From positions 5,082 to 49,077 of the forward strand of contig JARXKP010000002.1 in NCBI GenBank assembly GCA_030271615.1: a stretch of 43,996 nucleotides of DNA, written 5' to 3'. The DNA is from Pseudomonadota bacterium. GTDB lineage: Bacteria; Pseudomonadota; Gammaproteobacteria; Burkholderiales; Burkholderiaceae_C. Both the position numbers and the translations under genes were made by a program. The stretch's first letter is position 1, and each line of letters begins with the position of its first letter. Below the pieces are notes generated by a model. That model searched no databases and was not told the origin of the DNA. It saw nothing but the letters and a program-made list of their open reading frames with translations. Positions 17,258 to 27,792 of this stretch are shown here, in pieces.

Positions 17258-17656
17258 ATGAAGATTCGTTGTCTGCCCTTGTCCGCCGTGCTCGCGCTGG
17301 CGGCTACGGTCCTCGTCGCGACGGCCCAGACCCGTGCGCCGCTGCCAGTCGTGGGGGCGTCGGCACCGGTCGCTGGCAAGCCCGGCCCGCGACTGATCAA
17401 CCCGGTCGAATTGAACGAGAACGCATCACCCCCGGGCAATCTGCGCCCTGAAAGCCCGGTGACACCCCAAATCGTCATTCCGCTGCACAAGGCGCCGGTT
17501 TCCCCATCGAAGACCGAGAAGCGCGCGCTGCACTCCACGAAGGCCGCACCCTCGGGCGGGATCAACGACTCGGCAGCGCGTTGCGAAGCCGAATCGGACG
17601 AGCAGGCACGCGCCATGTGTCGCGACAAGATCAAGCGTGAGACCGGCAGGCGCTGA
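17258..17656 (+). CDS. Hypothetical secreted protein
   Basis: Signal peptide MKIRCLPLSAVLALAATVLVATAQT. Confidence 0.65.
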   Translation: MKIRCLPLSAVLALAATVLVATAQTRAPLPVVGASAPVAGKPGPRLINPVELNENASPPGNLRPESPVTPQIVIPLHKAPVSPSKTEKRALHSTKAAPSGGINDSAARCEAESDEQARAMCRDKIKRETGRR

Positions 17657-17700
17657 CTTTCACTCGGCACTCGGGTCAGCACCGACCCCGAGCGCCAGAT

Positions 17701-17714
17701 TTGACGGTGATCAA
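17701..17714 (+). promoter_or_regulatory. FNR/ANR box upstream of ccoI
   Basis: TTGACggtgATCAA. Confidence 0.7.
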
Positions 17715-17722
17715 GTAAGCTG

Positions 17723-20074
17723 GTGCCTGCGCCTCACACACTCGCGTCGCTGGCGCTGTGCCTGCAGCCTGCGCCGATGAGCACGACCACCCTGACCCAC
17801 CGATCCGCCTCTGCTTTCCTCGCCACGCCGGACGCTTCTGCATTCGACGAGCCGGAACAGATCGCGCGGTTCACGAGGTGGGCGGTCGATCAGGGTGAAC
17901 GGTCCATCGGTGTGTCGTCCTTGCGGCTGTCGGGCGTCACGTGTGCGGCGTGTGCGCTGCCGATCGAGGAGGCGCTCCGGTCTGTCGACGGCGTGATCGA
18001 GGCAACGGTCAACGCCGCCGCGATGCGCGCCTCCGTGCGCTGGGATCCCACGCGCACGCGGCCCTCGGCACTGGTCGATGCGGTGCGAAAGGCAGGTTTC
18101 GACGCACTTCCCGACACCGCCGCCGGTGCGCGCGATTTGCGCCGCGGCGAAGCCCGTCAGGCGCTCTGGCGCTTGTTCGTCGCGGCTTTCTGCGCGACGC
18201 AGGTGATGATGCTGGCGACCCCCGCCTACGTGGCCGGGGCCGGCGGCATCGAACCCGATCTGCTGCGCCTCCTGAACTGGGGCAGTTGGGTGATGGCCCT
18301 GCCGGTGATGGCGTTCTCGGCGATGCCGTTCTTTCGTGGCGCGTGGAACGCGATTCGCTCGCACCACATCGGCATGGACGTGCCCGTGTCGATCGGCATC
18401 ATCGTCAGCTTCATCGCCAGCACCGGTGCGGCGTTCGACCCGCACGGCCCGTTCGGCAGTGCCGTGTATTTCGACTCGCTGACGATGTTCGTGGCGCTGC
18501 TGCTGGCAGGGCGCATGCTGGAAGTGCGGGCTCGCCACCGTGCGGCCGAGGCGCTAGAAGACGCGCTCGGCGCGCTGCCGGAAACAGCGCTGCGGGTGCT
18601 GGCCGATGGCCGCACCGAATGTGTCGGCATCGCCCGGCTCTGCGTGGGCGACCGCGTGCGCGTCGCGGTCGGCGAGGCCTTTCCTGCGGACGGCTGCGTG
18701 CTCGAAGGATGCACTTCGGCCGACGAGGCGCTGCTGAGCGGCGAATCCTCGCCACAGCGTAAGGCGCCGGGCGCCGAGGTCGTGGCCGGCAGCGTGAACC
18801 TGGAGGCGCCGGTCGTCGTGCAGGTGCTGCGCACCGGGGCCGACACGCGCCACGAGGCCATCGTCGCACTGATGCGCGAGGCGCAGTCGCAGCGGCCGTC
18901 CAGTGCGCGCTGGGCCGACCGCTGGGCGGCGCCGTTCCTGTGGGCGGTGCTGTTGCTCGCGGGCGGTGCGGCGGCCGTGTGGAGCGTGATCGACCCCAGC
19001 CGCGCCGTGTGGGTGGCGGTGTCGGTGCTGATCGTCACCTGCCCGTGCGCACTGTCGCTGGCCACGCCGTCGGCGCTGCTGGCGGCTGCCAATTCGCTGG
19101 CACGACGCGGCGTACTGCTGCGGCGGCTCGACGCGCTGGAAGTCATGGCGGGCTGCACGCGCCTGTTCGTCGACAAGACCGGCACGCTCACCGAAGACCG
19201 TCCGCGCTACACCGCCTGCGAACGTCTGCCCGCGGCGGCATTGATCGACGAATCGGCTCTGCTGCAGTGCGCCGCATCGCTGGCCGCGTGGTCGCGTCAT
19301 CCGCTCGCGAGAGCGCTCTGCGAGTCGCAGCCTGCCGCAACGCCGGCGGCCACCCACTGGCACGCGCTGCGCGAGCAGCCGGGCGCCGGCGTCGAAGGGC
19401 AGGACGCACAGGGCCGGCGCTGGCGACTCGGCAGCGCGCGCTGGGTGGGCGGTATCGATGCGGGGACCCCCGACGCCACCGAAGACAGTGCAGGGCTCGA
19501 GACCTGGTTCGGGCCGGTCGGCCAGCCGATGGCCCGATTGCACTTCGAAGAAGCCCTGCGCCCCGACGTGTCGGCAGCGCTGGTGGCCTTGCGCGCCGAG
19601 GGCCTGCGCGTCACCCTGCTTTCAGGCGACGCGTCATACCGTGTGGAACGCATGGCCACGGCCCTGGGTCTGGATTCGGCGATGGGCGGTGCCACACCCG
19701 AGGCCAAGCTGGCGGCGGTTCGCGCAGCGCAGGCCGCCGGCGAGACGGTCGCCATGCTCGGCGACGGTATCAACGACGCTCCGGTACTCGCACAGGCCGA
19801 CGTGTCGCTGGCGATGGGCGCGGGAGCGCTGCTGGCTCGCGGCCAGGCCGATGCGGTGCTGCTGGCCGACCGCATCGGCGACGTGGTGGAGTTGCGCCGC
19901 ATGTCACGGCGCTGCGTTCGCGTGATCCGCCAGAACATCGCCTGGGCCGCCACCTACAACGCGGTGTGCGTGCCGCTGGCTCTGGTCGGGCTGTTGCCGC
20001 CGTGGGCCGCAGGCATCGGGATGGCGGCGAGCTCGCTGTTTGTGGTCGGCAACGCGTTGCGGCTTCGTCGCTGA
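17723..20074 (+). CDS. ccoI: Copper-transporting P-type ATPase CcoI (cbb3 oxidase maturation); start may be ATG at 17777
   Basis: HMA motif GVTCAACALPIEEAL, CPCALSLATPSALL, DKTGTLTEDRP, GDGINDAPVLAQADV; adjacent to ccoS/ccoN. Confidence 0.92.
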   Translation: MPAPHTLASLALCLQPAPMSTTTLTHRSASAFLATPDASAFDEPEQIARFTRWAVDQGERSIGVSSLRLSGVTCAACALPIEEALRSVDGVIEATVNAAAMRASVRWDPTRTRPSALVDAVRKAGFDALPDTAAGARDLRRGEARQALWRLFVAAFCATQVMMLATPAYVAGAGGIEPDLLRLLNWGSWVMALPVMAFSAMPFFRGAWNAIRSHHIGMDVPVSIGIIVSFIASTGAAFDPHGPFGSAVYFDSLTMFVALLLAGRMLEVRARHRAAEALEDALGALPETALRVLADGRTECVGIARLCVGDRVRVAVGEAFPADGCVLEGCTSADEALLSGESSPQRKAPGAEVVAGSVNLEAPVVVQVLRTGADTRHEAIVALMREAQSQRPSSARWADRWAAPFLWAVLLLAGGAAAVWSVIDPSRAVWVAVSVLIVTCPCALSLATPSALLAAANSLARRGVLLRRLDALEVMAGCTRLFVDKTGTLTEDRPRYTACERLPAAALIDESALLQCAASLAAWSRHPLARALCESQPAATPAATHWHALREQPGAGVEGQDAQGRRWRLGSARWVGGIDAGTPDATEDSAGLETWFGPVGQPMARLHFEEALRPDVSAALVALRAEGLRVTLLSGDASYRVERMATALGLDSAMGGATPEAKLAAVRAAQAAGETVAMLGDGINDAPVLAQADVSLAMGAGALLARGQADAVLLADRIGDVVELRRMSRRCVRVIRQNIAWAATYNAVCVPLALVGLLPPWAAGIGMAASSLFVVGNALRLRR

Positions 20075-20205
20075 CTCATGAAACTCACCACTTCGCTTTG
20101 CAAACGCCGCGCCAGCCGAGCTGGGCCGCTGGCCCAGCTCCTCGCCGGCCACAACCCAGCCACCGGACCGGTTGATTCCGAGCCTGGCGGCGGTTGAGGT
20201 CCCGA

Positions 20206-20415
20206 ATGGACGTGCTCTACCTGCTCGTGCCGTTGTCCGTGCTCGCGATGCTGGGCATCCTGGCGGTCTTCGCCTGGGCGCTGCACGGGGGGCAGTTCGA
20301 AGAGATCGATGCCGTGGCAGCACAGATTCTTGCGGCCAGCGACACCCCATCCGCAGCAACAATTGACGCGGATCAAGCCGCAGCAGGCAAAGACCACAAG
20401 AATCGCAAGGTCTGA
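20206..20415 (+). CDS. ccoS: CcoS cbb3 oxidase assembly protein
   Basis: [35 protein letters not shown]. Confidence 0.9.
   Translation: MDVLYLLVPLSVLAMLGILAVFAWALHGGQFEEIDAVAAQILAASDTPSAATIDADQAAAGKDHKNRKV
20363..20376 (+). promoter_or_regulatory. FNR/ANR box upstream of ccoN (inside ccoS)
   Basis: TTGACgcggATCAA, 65 bp before the ccoN ATG. Confidence 0.7.
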
Positions 20416-20440
20416 AACGTTAACGCAACAGGAGTTCCCT

Positions 20441-21889
20441 ATGAGTCTCAGTCATGCGCAAACGGCGCAAGGCGCACCGGTCTACGACGACGATCCGGTG
20501 CGATGGTTCGCGCTGGCCGCCGTTCTGTGGGGCGTGGTGGGCATGCTGGTGGGGGTGATCATTGCTGCGCAGCTGGCGTGGCCCGAGTTGAATTTCGGCC
20601 TGCCCTGGATCAGCTTCGGCCGCCTGCGGCCGTTGCACACCAACGCGGTGATCTTCGCCTTCGGCGGATGCGCATTGATGGCGACCTCGTTTCACGTGGT
20701 GCAGCGCACCTGCCAGACAACCCTGTTCGCGCCAAAGCTCGCGCGCTTTGTTTTCTGGGGCTGGCAGGCGGTGATCGTGGCGGCGGCGATCTCGCTCCCG
20801 CTCGGCTACACGCAAGGCAAGGAATACGCCGAGCTCGAGTGGCCGATCGACATCCTGATCACGCTGGTGTGGGTGTCCTATGCGGTGGTGTTCTTCGGCA
20901 CCGTGGGAACGCGCAAGGTCCGTCACATCTACGTGGCGAACTGGTTCTTTGGCGCGTTCATCCTCGCGGTCGCACTGCTGCACTTGGTCAACAGTGCGGC
21001 GATTCCCGCGGGTTACATGAAGAGCTACTCGGCCTATGCCGGCGTACAGGACGCGATGGTGCAGTGGTGGTATGGCCACAACGCGGTGGGCTTCTTCCTC
21101 ACGGCGGGCTTCCTCGGAATGATGTACTACTACATCCCGAAGCAGGCCGAGCGCCCCGTCTACAGCTACCGCCTGTCGATCGTGCACTTCTGGGCGCTGA
21201 TCTTCACCTACATGTGGGCGGGCCCGCACCACCTGCACTACACGGCACTGCCCGACTGGGCGCAATCGATCGGCATGGTGTTCTCGCTGATCCTGCTGGC
21301 GCCAAGCTGGGGCGGAATGATCAACGGCGTGATGACGCTCAGCGGTGCTTGGCACAAGCTGCGCGATGACCCGATCCTGAAGTTCCTGATCGTCGCGCTG
21401 TCGTTCTACGGCATGAGCACCTTCGAGGGCCCGATGATGGCCATCAAGACCGTCAATGCACTCAGCCACTACACCGACTGGACCATTGGCCACGTGCACA
21501 GCGGCGCGCTTGGCTGGGTCGGTTTCGTGTCGATGGGCTCGCTGTACTACCTGATCCCGCGGATGTTCGGACAGACCAAGATGTACAGCGTGCGGGCGAT
21601 CGAAATGCACTTCTGGATCGCTACCGTCGGCATCGTGCTGTACATCGCCGCGATGTGGATCTCGGGCGTGATGCAGGGCCTGATGTGGCGCGCGGTCAAC
21701 CCCGATGGCACGCTGGTCTACAGCTTCGTCGAGAGCGTCAAGGCCACCTTCCCCTTCTACGTGGTGCGCCTGCTCGGCGGCGTGCTGTACCTCAGCGGCA
21801 TGCTGATCATGGCCTGGAACGTGGTGATGACGGTGTCGCGGGGCAAGGCGGTCGCCTCCCCGGTGCCCGGCGTCGTGGCCCACGCTTGA
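20441..21889 (+). CDS. ccoN: cbb3-type cytochrome c oxidase subunit I
   Basis: [64 protein letters not shown]. Confidence 0.97.
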   Translation: MSLSHAQTAQGAPVYDDDPVRWFALAAVLWGVVGMLVGVIIAAQLAWPELNFGLPWISFGRLRPLHTNAVIFAFGGCALMATSFHVVQRTCQTTLFAPKLARFVFWGWQAVIVAAAISLPLGYTQGKEYAELEWPIDILITLVWVSYAVVFFGTVGTRKVRHIYVANWFFGAFILAVALLHLVNSAAIPAGYMKSYSAYAGVQDAMVQWWYGHNAVGFFLTAGFLGMMYYYIPKQAERPVYSYRLSIVHFWALIFTYMWAGPHHLHYTALPDWAQSIGMVFSLILLAPSWGGMINGVMTLSGAWHKLRDDPILKFLIVALSFYGMSTFEGPMMAIKTVNALSHYTDWTIGHVHSGALGWVGFVSMGSLYYLIPRMFGQTKMYSVRAIEMHFWIATVGIVLYIAAMWISGVMQGLMWRAVNPDGTLVYSFVESVKATFPFYVVRLLGGVLYLSGMLIMAWNVVMTVSRGKAVASPVPGVVAHA

Positions 21890-21902
21890 ACGAGAACCTG
21901 CG

Positions 21903-22535
21903 ATGAACACCAAGACCGAAAGCCATCCCGCACCCTCCGGGCACGAGCGGATCGAGACCAACAACCTGCTGATGATCGTGCTGATCCTGATCGTGGTTGC
22001 GATCGGCGGCATCGTCGAGATCGTGCCGCTGTTCTTTCAGCGCTCGACCACCCAGCCAGTCGAAGGGTTGAAGCCGTACACCGCGTTGCAGCAAGCCGGA
22101 CGCGACATCTACACGCGGGAGGGTTGCTACAACTGCCACTCGCAGATGATCCGGCCGCTGTATGCGGAAACGCTGCGCTACGGCCACTATTCGGTGGCCG
22201 GCGAATTCGTCTGGGACCACCCGTTCCAGTGGGGCAGCAAGCGCACTGGGCCGGACCTGCACCGCGTCGGTGGCAAGTACAGCGACGAGTGGCACCGGGT
22301 TCACCTGAACAACCCGCGCGACCTGGTGCCCGAGTCGAACATGCCGGCCTACCCATGGCTGGCGCGCACCCCGGTCGATGCCGAATCGATGCCCCGACAC
22401 CTGCGTGCGCTGCGCACGGTCGGCGTGCCGTACAGCGAAGAAGAGGTCGCCCAAGCCGGCGAGGCCGTCAAGGGCAAGACCGAGCTCGACGCGCTGATTG
22501 CCTATCTGCAGGTGCTTGGCACCTCCGTCAAGTGA
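21903..22535 (+). CDS. ccoO: cbb3-type cytochrome c oxidase subunit II
   Basis: [48 protein letters not shown]. Confidence 0.97.
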   Translation: MNTKTESHPAPSGHERIETNNLLMIVLILIVVAIGGIVEIVPLFFQRSTTQPVEGLKPYTALQQAGRDIYTREGCYNCHSQMIRPLYAETLRYGHYSVAGEFVWDHPFQWGSKRTGPDLHRVGGKYSDEWHRVHLNNPRDLVPESNMPAYPWLARTPVDAESMPRHLRALRTVGVPYSEEEVAQAGEAVKGKTELDALIAYLQVLGTSVK

Positions 22536-22545
22536 GGACACTTTC

Positions 22546-22698
22546 ATGGACGTGAACACCCTACGAATCGCCGTCACAGTGCTGTCTCTCTTTGCCTTCA
22601 TCGGCATCGTGTGCTGGGCCTGGTCGCGCAAGAACGCGGCAGGCTTTGCCGAAGCAGCTCAATTGCCCCTGCTCGAAGACGAAGGGAGCCTGCGATGA
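22546..22698 (+). CDS. ccoQ: cbb3-type cytochrome c oxidase subunit CcoQ
   Basis: MDVNTLRIAVTVLSLFAFIGIVCWAWSRKNAAGFAEAAQLPLLED. Confidence 0.9.
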   Translation: MDVNTLRIAVTVLSLFAFIGIVCWAWSRKNAAGFAEAAQLPLLEDEGSLR

Positions 22699-23609
22699 GT
22701 GACTTTTTCTCCAATGGCTGGTCGGTGTTCGTTGCCGTGGCCTCGGTGGTGTCGATGCTGGCCTGCCTGGCTCTGCTGGCTGGGGCCGCGCGGCGACGTG
22801 TGATGGCCAGCGACAACACCACCGGTCACGTCTGGGACGTCAATCTGACCGAGCTCAACAACCCGCTGCCGCGCTGGTGGATGTGGCTGTTCATCATCAC
22901 CGTGGTGTTCAGCCTCGTGTACCTGCTGCTCTATCCCGGTGCGGGCAGCCGCGCCGGCAGTCTGGGCTGGACCAGCGCCGGTCAGCACCAGGCCGAACAG
23001 CAGGCCGCGCGTGTGGCGATGCAACCGGTCTATGCGCGCTATGCGTCCGCCACGGCCGAAACGCTGATGCAGGATCCGGCGGCGATGGGCATCGGTGAGC
23101 GCTTGTTCGTCAACAACTGCGCCGCCTGCCACGGCTCGGATGCGCACGGCAGCAAGGGCTTTCCCAACCTGACCGACAAGGACTGGCTGCATGGCGGCGA
23201 CCACGCCACGATCATCAAGACCATCACCGACGGACGCGTCGGCATGATGCCGCCGCTGGCAGCGGCGGTCGGCGACGCCAAGGACTTGCACAACGTGGCG
23301 CAGTACGTGTTGAGCCTGTCGGGCGCGACCCATGACGCCGCAGCCGCTGCGGCCGGACAGCCCAAGTTCGCGATCTGCGCGGCCTGTCACGGTGCCGACG
23401 GAAAGGGCAACCAGGCGATCGGCGCCCCCAACCTGACCGACAAGATCTGGCTGCACGGCTTCGGCGAGGACGCCATCGTCGCGATGGTGACCAACGGCAA
23501 GACCAACGTGATGCCGGCACAGGCGCAACGGCTCACGCCGGAACAGATCCATGTGCTGGGTGCGTATGTGATGAGCCTGTCGCGCAGCCACACGCCAGCC
23601 GCGCCTTGA
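22695..23609 (+). CDS. ccoP: cbb3-type cytochrome c oxidase subunit III (diheme)
   Basis: Two CAACH heme motifs; N-terminal TM region NNPLPRWWMWLFIITVVFSLVYLLLYPG. Confidence 0.96.
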   Translation: MSDFFSNGWSVFVAVASVVSMLACLALLAGAARRRVMASDNTTGHVWDVNLTELNNPLPRWWMWLFIITVVFSLVYLLLYPGAGSRAGSLGWTSAGQHQAEQQAARVAMQPVYARYASATAETLMQDPAAMGIGERLFVNNCAACHGSDAHGSKGFPNLTDKDWLHGGDHATIIKTITDGRVGMMPPLAAAVGDAKDLHNVAQYVLSLSGATHDAAAAAAGQPKFAICAACHGADGKGNQAIGAPNLTDKIWLHGFGEDAIVAMVTNGKTNVMPAQAQRLTPEQIHVLGAYVMSLSRSHTPAAP

Positions 23610-23644
23610 GCCGTGTGCGCAGTGCAGTACCCTGAAGGCGTGGC

Positions 23645-25093
23645 ATGAGCCGCCCGGTGATTCCGATCGTCCCGGCGCCTGCTGCGGCCGAAGGCGAAGG
23701 CGAGACCGTCTGGCTGTACGAGAAGCGCACGCAGATCTACCCGCGTGCGGTGAAGGGCTGGTTCGCCAGCTGGCGCTGGGTGATGGTGTGGATCACGCAA
23801 CTGGTGTTCTACGGCACGCCATGGCTGATGTGGAACGACCGGCCGGCAGTGCTGTTCAACCTGGAGGCACGCCGGTTCTACATCTTCGGTCTGGTGCTGC
23901 ACCCGCAGGACTTCATCTACCTGACGGCGCTGCTGGTCGTCTGCGCCTATTCGCTGTTCCTGTTCACTGCGGTGGCCGGCCGGCTGTGGTGCGGCTTCAG
24001 CTGCCCGCAGACGGTCTACACCGAAATATTCCTGTGGGTCGAGCGGCACATCGAGGGCGACCGCATGGCGCGCATGAAGCGCGACGCCGGCCCGCGCACC
24101 GTCGATCGTGTCTGGCGCAAGGGTGCCAAGCACGCGGTGTGGCTCGCCATTGGCGTCTACACCGGCTTCACCTTCGTCGGCTATTTCACGCCGATCCGCA
24201 CGCTGTGGGCCGAGTCGTTCACGATGGGGTTCGGGCCGTGGGAGTGGTTCTGGGTGTTGTTCTACGGCTTCGCCACCTACGGCAACGCCGGCTGGCTGCG
24301 CGAGCAGGTCTGCCTGTACATGTGCCCGTACGCGCGCTTCCAGAGCGCGATGTTCGACCACGACACGATGATCGTCAGCTACGACTCGCAACGCGGAGAT
24401 CCTCGCGGATCGCGGCCGCGCAGCGCCGACCCGCGCGCCCTCGGCAAGGGAGACTGCATCGACTGCACCCTGTGCGTGCAGGTCTGCCCGACGGGCATCG
24501 ACATCCGCGAGGGACTGCAATACGCCTGCATCGGCTGCGCGGCCTGCATCGACGTCTGCAACGACGTCATGGACAAGATGAAGTACCCCAAGGGGTTGAT
24601 CCGCTTCGCGACACAGAACGGTCTGGCGCAGCGACTCAACCCCAGGCAGACGCTGATGCGTGTGTTCCGACCCCGGGTGCTGATCTACACCGCCGTGCTG
24701 GTGGTCATCTGCGGCGCCTTCGTCACCAGCCTGGCGCTGCGCAGCCCGTTCCGGGTCGACGTGGTGCGCGACCGCGGCACCCTGGCGCGCATGGTCGGCG
24801 AGGGGCAGATCGAGAACGTCTACCGCTTGCAGGTGATGAATGCGACCGAGTCGGTCCAGCACTTCCGGGTGAAGGTCGAAGGCATCGACGGTGCTACGGT
24901 AGCGACCCAGCAGGATTTCGAACTCGGCCCGGCCGAGGCCCGCTGGTTGCCAGTCAGTGTGCAGATCGACGCCGAGACAGCACACCGCCTCGGCGCCGGC
25001 GTCCACCCGATTCGGTTCGAGGTCGAGACCGTGGAGTCCCACGGAAACAAGGCCGAAGTGAAAGAGAAATCGACCTTCGTGGTCCCGCGCTGA
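23645..25093 (+). CDS. ccoG: CcoG (cytochrome c oxidase accessory, 4Fe-4S)
   Basis: CGFSCPQTVYTEIFLWVERHIEGDR, CIDCTLCVQVCPTGIDIREGLQYACIGCAACIDVCNDVM. Confidence 0.95.
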   Translation: MSRPVIPIVPAPAAAEGEGETVWLYEKRTQIYPRAVKGWFASWRWVMVWITQLVFYGTPWLMWNDRPAVLFNLEARRFYIFGLVLHPQDFIYLTALLVVCAYSLFLFTAVAGRLWCGFSCPQTVYTEIFLWVERHIEGDRMARMKRDAGPRTVDRVWRKGAKHAVWLAIGVYTGFTFVGYFTPIRTLWAESFTMGFGPWEWFWVLFYGFATYGNAGWLREQVCLYMCPYARFQSAMFDHDTMIVSYDSQRGDPRGSRPRSADPRALGKGDCIDCTLCVQVCPTGIDIREGLQYACIGCAACIDVCNDVMDKMKYPKGLIRFATQNGLAQRLNPRQTLMRVFRPRVLIYTAVLVVICGAFVTSLALRSPFRVDVVRDRGTLARMVGEGQIENVYRLQVMNATESVQHFRVKVEGIDGATVATQQDFELGPAEARWLPVSVQIDAETAHRLGAGVHPIRFEVETVESHGNKAEVKEKSTFVVPR

Positions 25094-25115
25094 GCGCCGT
25101 TTTCCAGGAGTCCCC

Positions 25116-25355
25116 GTGATGACACAAGTTGCCGAAACCGTGAGCCGGAACCGCCCCTGGTGGCGCGAGCCGATGGTGTGGATGGTGATCGGAGGTCCCG
25201 CGATCGTGGTGGTGGCGGCCATTTCCACCGGTATCGTCGCTTGGCGCGGGGCCGATCCACTGGTCCTCGACGCGGCACCGATCACCACCGGTCAGGTCAA
25301 CCCGGCGCTCGAGCCCGCGCTGAAGGCCCGCAACCACGCGGCCACGCCGCGCTGA
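25116..25355 (+). CDS. ccoH: FixH/CcoH-like small membrane protein
   Basis: RPWWREPMVWMVIGGPAIVVVAAISTGIVAWRGADPLV; position after ccoG. Confidence 0.75.
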   Translation: MMTQVAETVSRNRPWWREPMVWMVIGGPAIVVVAAISTGIVAWRGADPLVLDAAPITTGQVNPALEPALKARNHAATPR

Positions 25356-25357
25356 CC

Positions 25358-25603
25358 ATGAAGCCGGCCTTGCTGATCAGGCGCAGCATGCAAATCCTGT
25401 GGCCCGCCTTCGTGATGGCCGGCGTGACCGAAATGCTGGTCTTCGCGGTGGTCGATCCCGACGACTTGCGCTGGTTTGGCGGCGAGGTCTTCGACTGGTC
25501 TCGCTCAGCGACCTACACGATGAGTTTTCTGATCTTCTGGGCGCTGATCGCCACAGCGGGTGCCATCACGATGCTGCTGGTGGTCGAAGAGCCCGCTGCT
25601 TGA
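25358..25603 (+). CDS. Small hypothetical membrane protein
   Basis: MKPALLIRRSMQILWPAFVMAGVTEMLVFAVVDPDDLRWFGGEV...; two TM segments. Confidence 0.75.
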   Translation: MKPALLIRRSMQILWPAFVMAGVTEMLVFAVVDPDDLRWFGGEVFDWSRSATYTMSFLIFWALIATAGAITMLLVVEEPAA

Positions 25604-25613
25604 TCGGCGTCAA
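25600..25613 (+). promoter_or_regulatory. FNR/ANR box upstream of hemN
   Basis: TTGATcggcGTCAA, overlapping the stop codon of the preceding gene. Confidence 0.65.
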
Positions 25614-25646
25614 GCCCTTCTTCTGCAGGCTGGGCACAGTGCGGGC

Positions 25647-27062
25647 ATGACGACCGATCCCCTCGCCGCAGATCAGGTGAGCCAGTTGCTGTCCCGGCTG
25701 GACGTACCTGGACCGCGCTACACCTCTTACCCAACGGCCGACCGATTCGTCGAAACCTTCGGTGCGGCGAGCTATCGCCAAGCGCTGGAACAGCGTGCCA
25801 GAGACACCGCAGCGGGCGGCGCCGCGCCGCTGTCGGTCTATGTGCACATCCCGTTTTGCGAGTCGGTGTGCTACTACTGCGCTTGCAACAAGGTGGTGAC
25901 CCGTCATCACGAGCGCTCGGGCGAGTACCTGCAGGCGCTGCGACACGAGATCGAACTGCACGTGGCGGTGCTGGGCCGGGGTCAGCCGCTGACCCAGCTT
26001 CATTTCGGCGGTGGCTCGCCCACCTTCCTCGACGATGACGAACTCGAGAGCCTGATGGCGATGTTGCGCGAGGCTTTCGTGATCGCGCCGGACGCCGAGG
26101 TGTCGATCGAGGTCGACCCGCGCACGGTCGACGGGAACCGTTTGAAGCACCTGGCGGCCCTCGGCTTCAACCGGCTCAGCTTCGGCGTTCAGGATTTCGA
26201 CCCGGAGGTGCAGAAGGCGGTGCATCGCGAGCAGCCCTTCGAAGCGGTGGAGGCGCTGATGCGGCAGGCCCGCGAGATCGGTTTCGAGTCGATCAACGCT
26301 GACCTGATCTACGGTCTGCCACGCCAGACGCCTGCGACCTTCGCCCGCACGGTGGCGCAGATGGGTGCGCTGCGGCCCGATCGCATCGCGCTGTACGCCT
26401 ACGCGCATTTGCCCCAGCGCTTCAAACCGCAGCGGCGCATCCATGCCCACGAATTACCGGCGGCCGGCGAGCGCGTGCACATGCTGCGGGCGGCCATCAG
26501 CGGTTTTCAGGGCCTGGGTTACACACACATCGGCATGGACCATTTCGCGCTGCCCAACGATCCGCTCGCGGTGGCCAAGCGCCAGGGTCAGCTGCATCGC
26601 AATTTCCAGGGATACAGCACGCAGGCCGACTGCGACCTGATCGGGCTCGGGGTATCGGCGATCGGCAAGGTCGGGCGCTGCTACGCCCAGAACGACAAGA
26701 CGCTGTCGTCGTACTACGAAGCGATCGGGCAATCCCGATTCGCCACGGTTCGCGGCCTCGAATTGAAGCCTGACGACCTGTTGCGGCGCGACATGATCAT
26801 GGCGCTGATGTGCCAGGGCCGCGTCGGTTTCGACGCCATCGAACGCGTGCATCAGGTGCGCGTGCGCGACTACTTTGCCGGCGAACTCGAGCGGCTTCAT
26901 CCCCTCGAAGTGCAGGGACTCGTGGCCCTGGAGCCGACCGCGATCCAGGTGACACCGCTGGGCTGGTACTTCGTTCGTGCGATCGCGATGGTGTTCGACC
27001 GTCATTTGCCGAGCGAGGCGCGTCGCGAACCTTTCTCCACGGTGTATTCCCGTGTGGTCTGA
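25647..27062 (+). CDS. hemN: Oxygen-independent coproporphyrinogen III oxidase
   Basis: GPRYTSYPTADRF, VHIPFCESVCYYCACNKVVT radical SAM motif. Confidence 0.97.
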   Translation: MTTDPLAADQVSQLLSRLDVPGPRYTSYPTADRFVETFGAASYRQALEQRARDTAAGGAAPLSVYVHIPFCESVCYYCACNKVVTRHHERSGEYLQALRHEIELHVAVLGRGQPLTQLHFGGGSPTFLDDDELESLMAMLREAFVIAPDAEVSIEVDPRTVDGNRLKHLAALGFNRLSFGVQDFDPEVQKAVHREQPFEAVEALMRQAREIGFESINADLIYGLPRQTPATFARTVAQMGALRPDRIALYAYAHLPQRFKPQRRIHAHELPAAGERVHMLRAAISGFQGLGYTHIGMDHFALPNDPLAVAKRQGQLHRNFQGYSTQADCDLIGLGVSAIGKVGRCYAQNDKTLSSYYEAIGQSRFATVRGLELKPDDLLRRDMIMALMCQGRVGFDAIERVHQVRVRDYFAGELERLHPLEVQGLVALEPTAIQVTPLGWYFVRAIAMVFDRHLPSEARREPFSTVYSRVV

Positions 27063-27093
27063 GTCCCCGGCCCCCTGGGGCATCATCTGATCG

Positions 27094-27783
27094 ATGGACG
27101 CTGCGCTGATTCTTGGCGCCGGGCTGATGGGACTGGCCGGCACGCCCCACTGCGCAGCAATGTGCGGTGCGCCCTGCGCGGCGGTGACGCAGCGTTGCGG
27201 CAGCGCCCATCGAAACGGTCTGATGGCGGGCTTTGCGCTGGGTCGCCTGCTGAGCTACGCCGTTGGCGGTGCACTGGTAGCGGCCAGCGTGAGTGCGGTG
27301 AGCCTGCTCGGCGCGATGGCGCCCGCGCTGCATCCGTGGTGGACGCTGTTGCATCTGGCGGTGCTCGGGCTCGGACTGTGGCTGCTGCTGACGGGTCGCC
27401 AGCCGGGCTGGTGGACACGCCTGGGCAGCAGGCCAGCCCCCGCGGCGCCGGCCCCTGGCTGGCAGCGTGTGACGGCACCGCTGCGGGCCGGGGCCGCGGG
27501 CAGTCTGCTGCTGGTCCTGCCCTGCGGCTTGCTGCAGTCGGCCCTGCTGGTCGCGGCGCTGGCCAACACGCCACTGCACGGCGCCTTGGCGATGGCGAGT
27601 TTCGCTGCGGCCTCGTCGCTCGGTCTGTGGCTGCCGGGAACCCTGTGGGCACGCGCTCCGAGGAGCGCGACCGTCAGCGTCCTGATGTTGCGGCTGGCCG
27701 GAGCCACGCTGGCTGCGGCATCGGCCTGGGCCCTGACGCACGACCTGTGGCTGCGTGGGTCGGCATGGTGCCAGGCGGCCTGA
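27094..27783 (+). CDS. Sulfite exporter TauE/SafE family protein
   Basis: GLMGLAGTPHCAAMCGAPCAAV, FALGRLLSYAVGGALV, LLLVLPCGLLQSALLVAALA. Confidence 0.85.
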   Translation: MDAALILGAGLMGLAGTPHCAAMCGAPCAAVTQRCGSAHRNGLMAGFALGRLLSYAVGGALVAASVSAVSLLGAMAPALHPWWTLLHLAVLGLGLWLLLTGRQPGWWTRLGSRPAPAAPAPGWQRVTAPLRAGAAGSLLLVLPCGLLQSALLVAALANTPLHGALAMASFAAASSLGLWLPGTLWARAPRSATVSVLMLRLAGATLAAASAWALTHDLWLRGSAWCQAA

Positions 27784-27792
27784 TTTGCGGAC

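Noticed and set aside
20420-22012. 530-aa minus-strand ORF
   Set aside because: Antisense to ccoN; H/R/D-rich shadow translation.
23387-25288. 633-aa minus-strand ORF
   Set aside because: Antisense to ccoG/ccoH, which have clear motifs; no recognisable domain.
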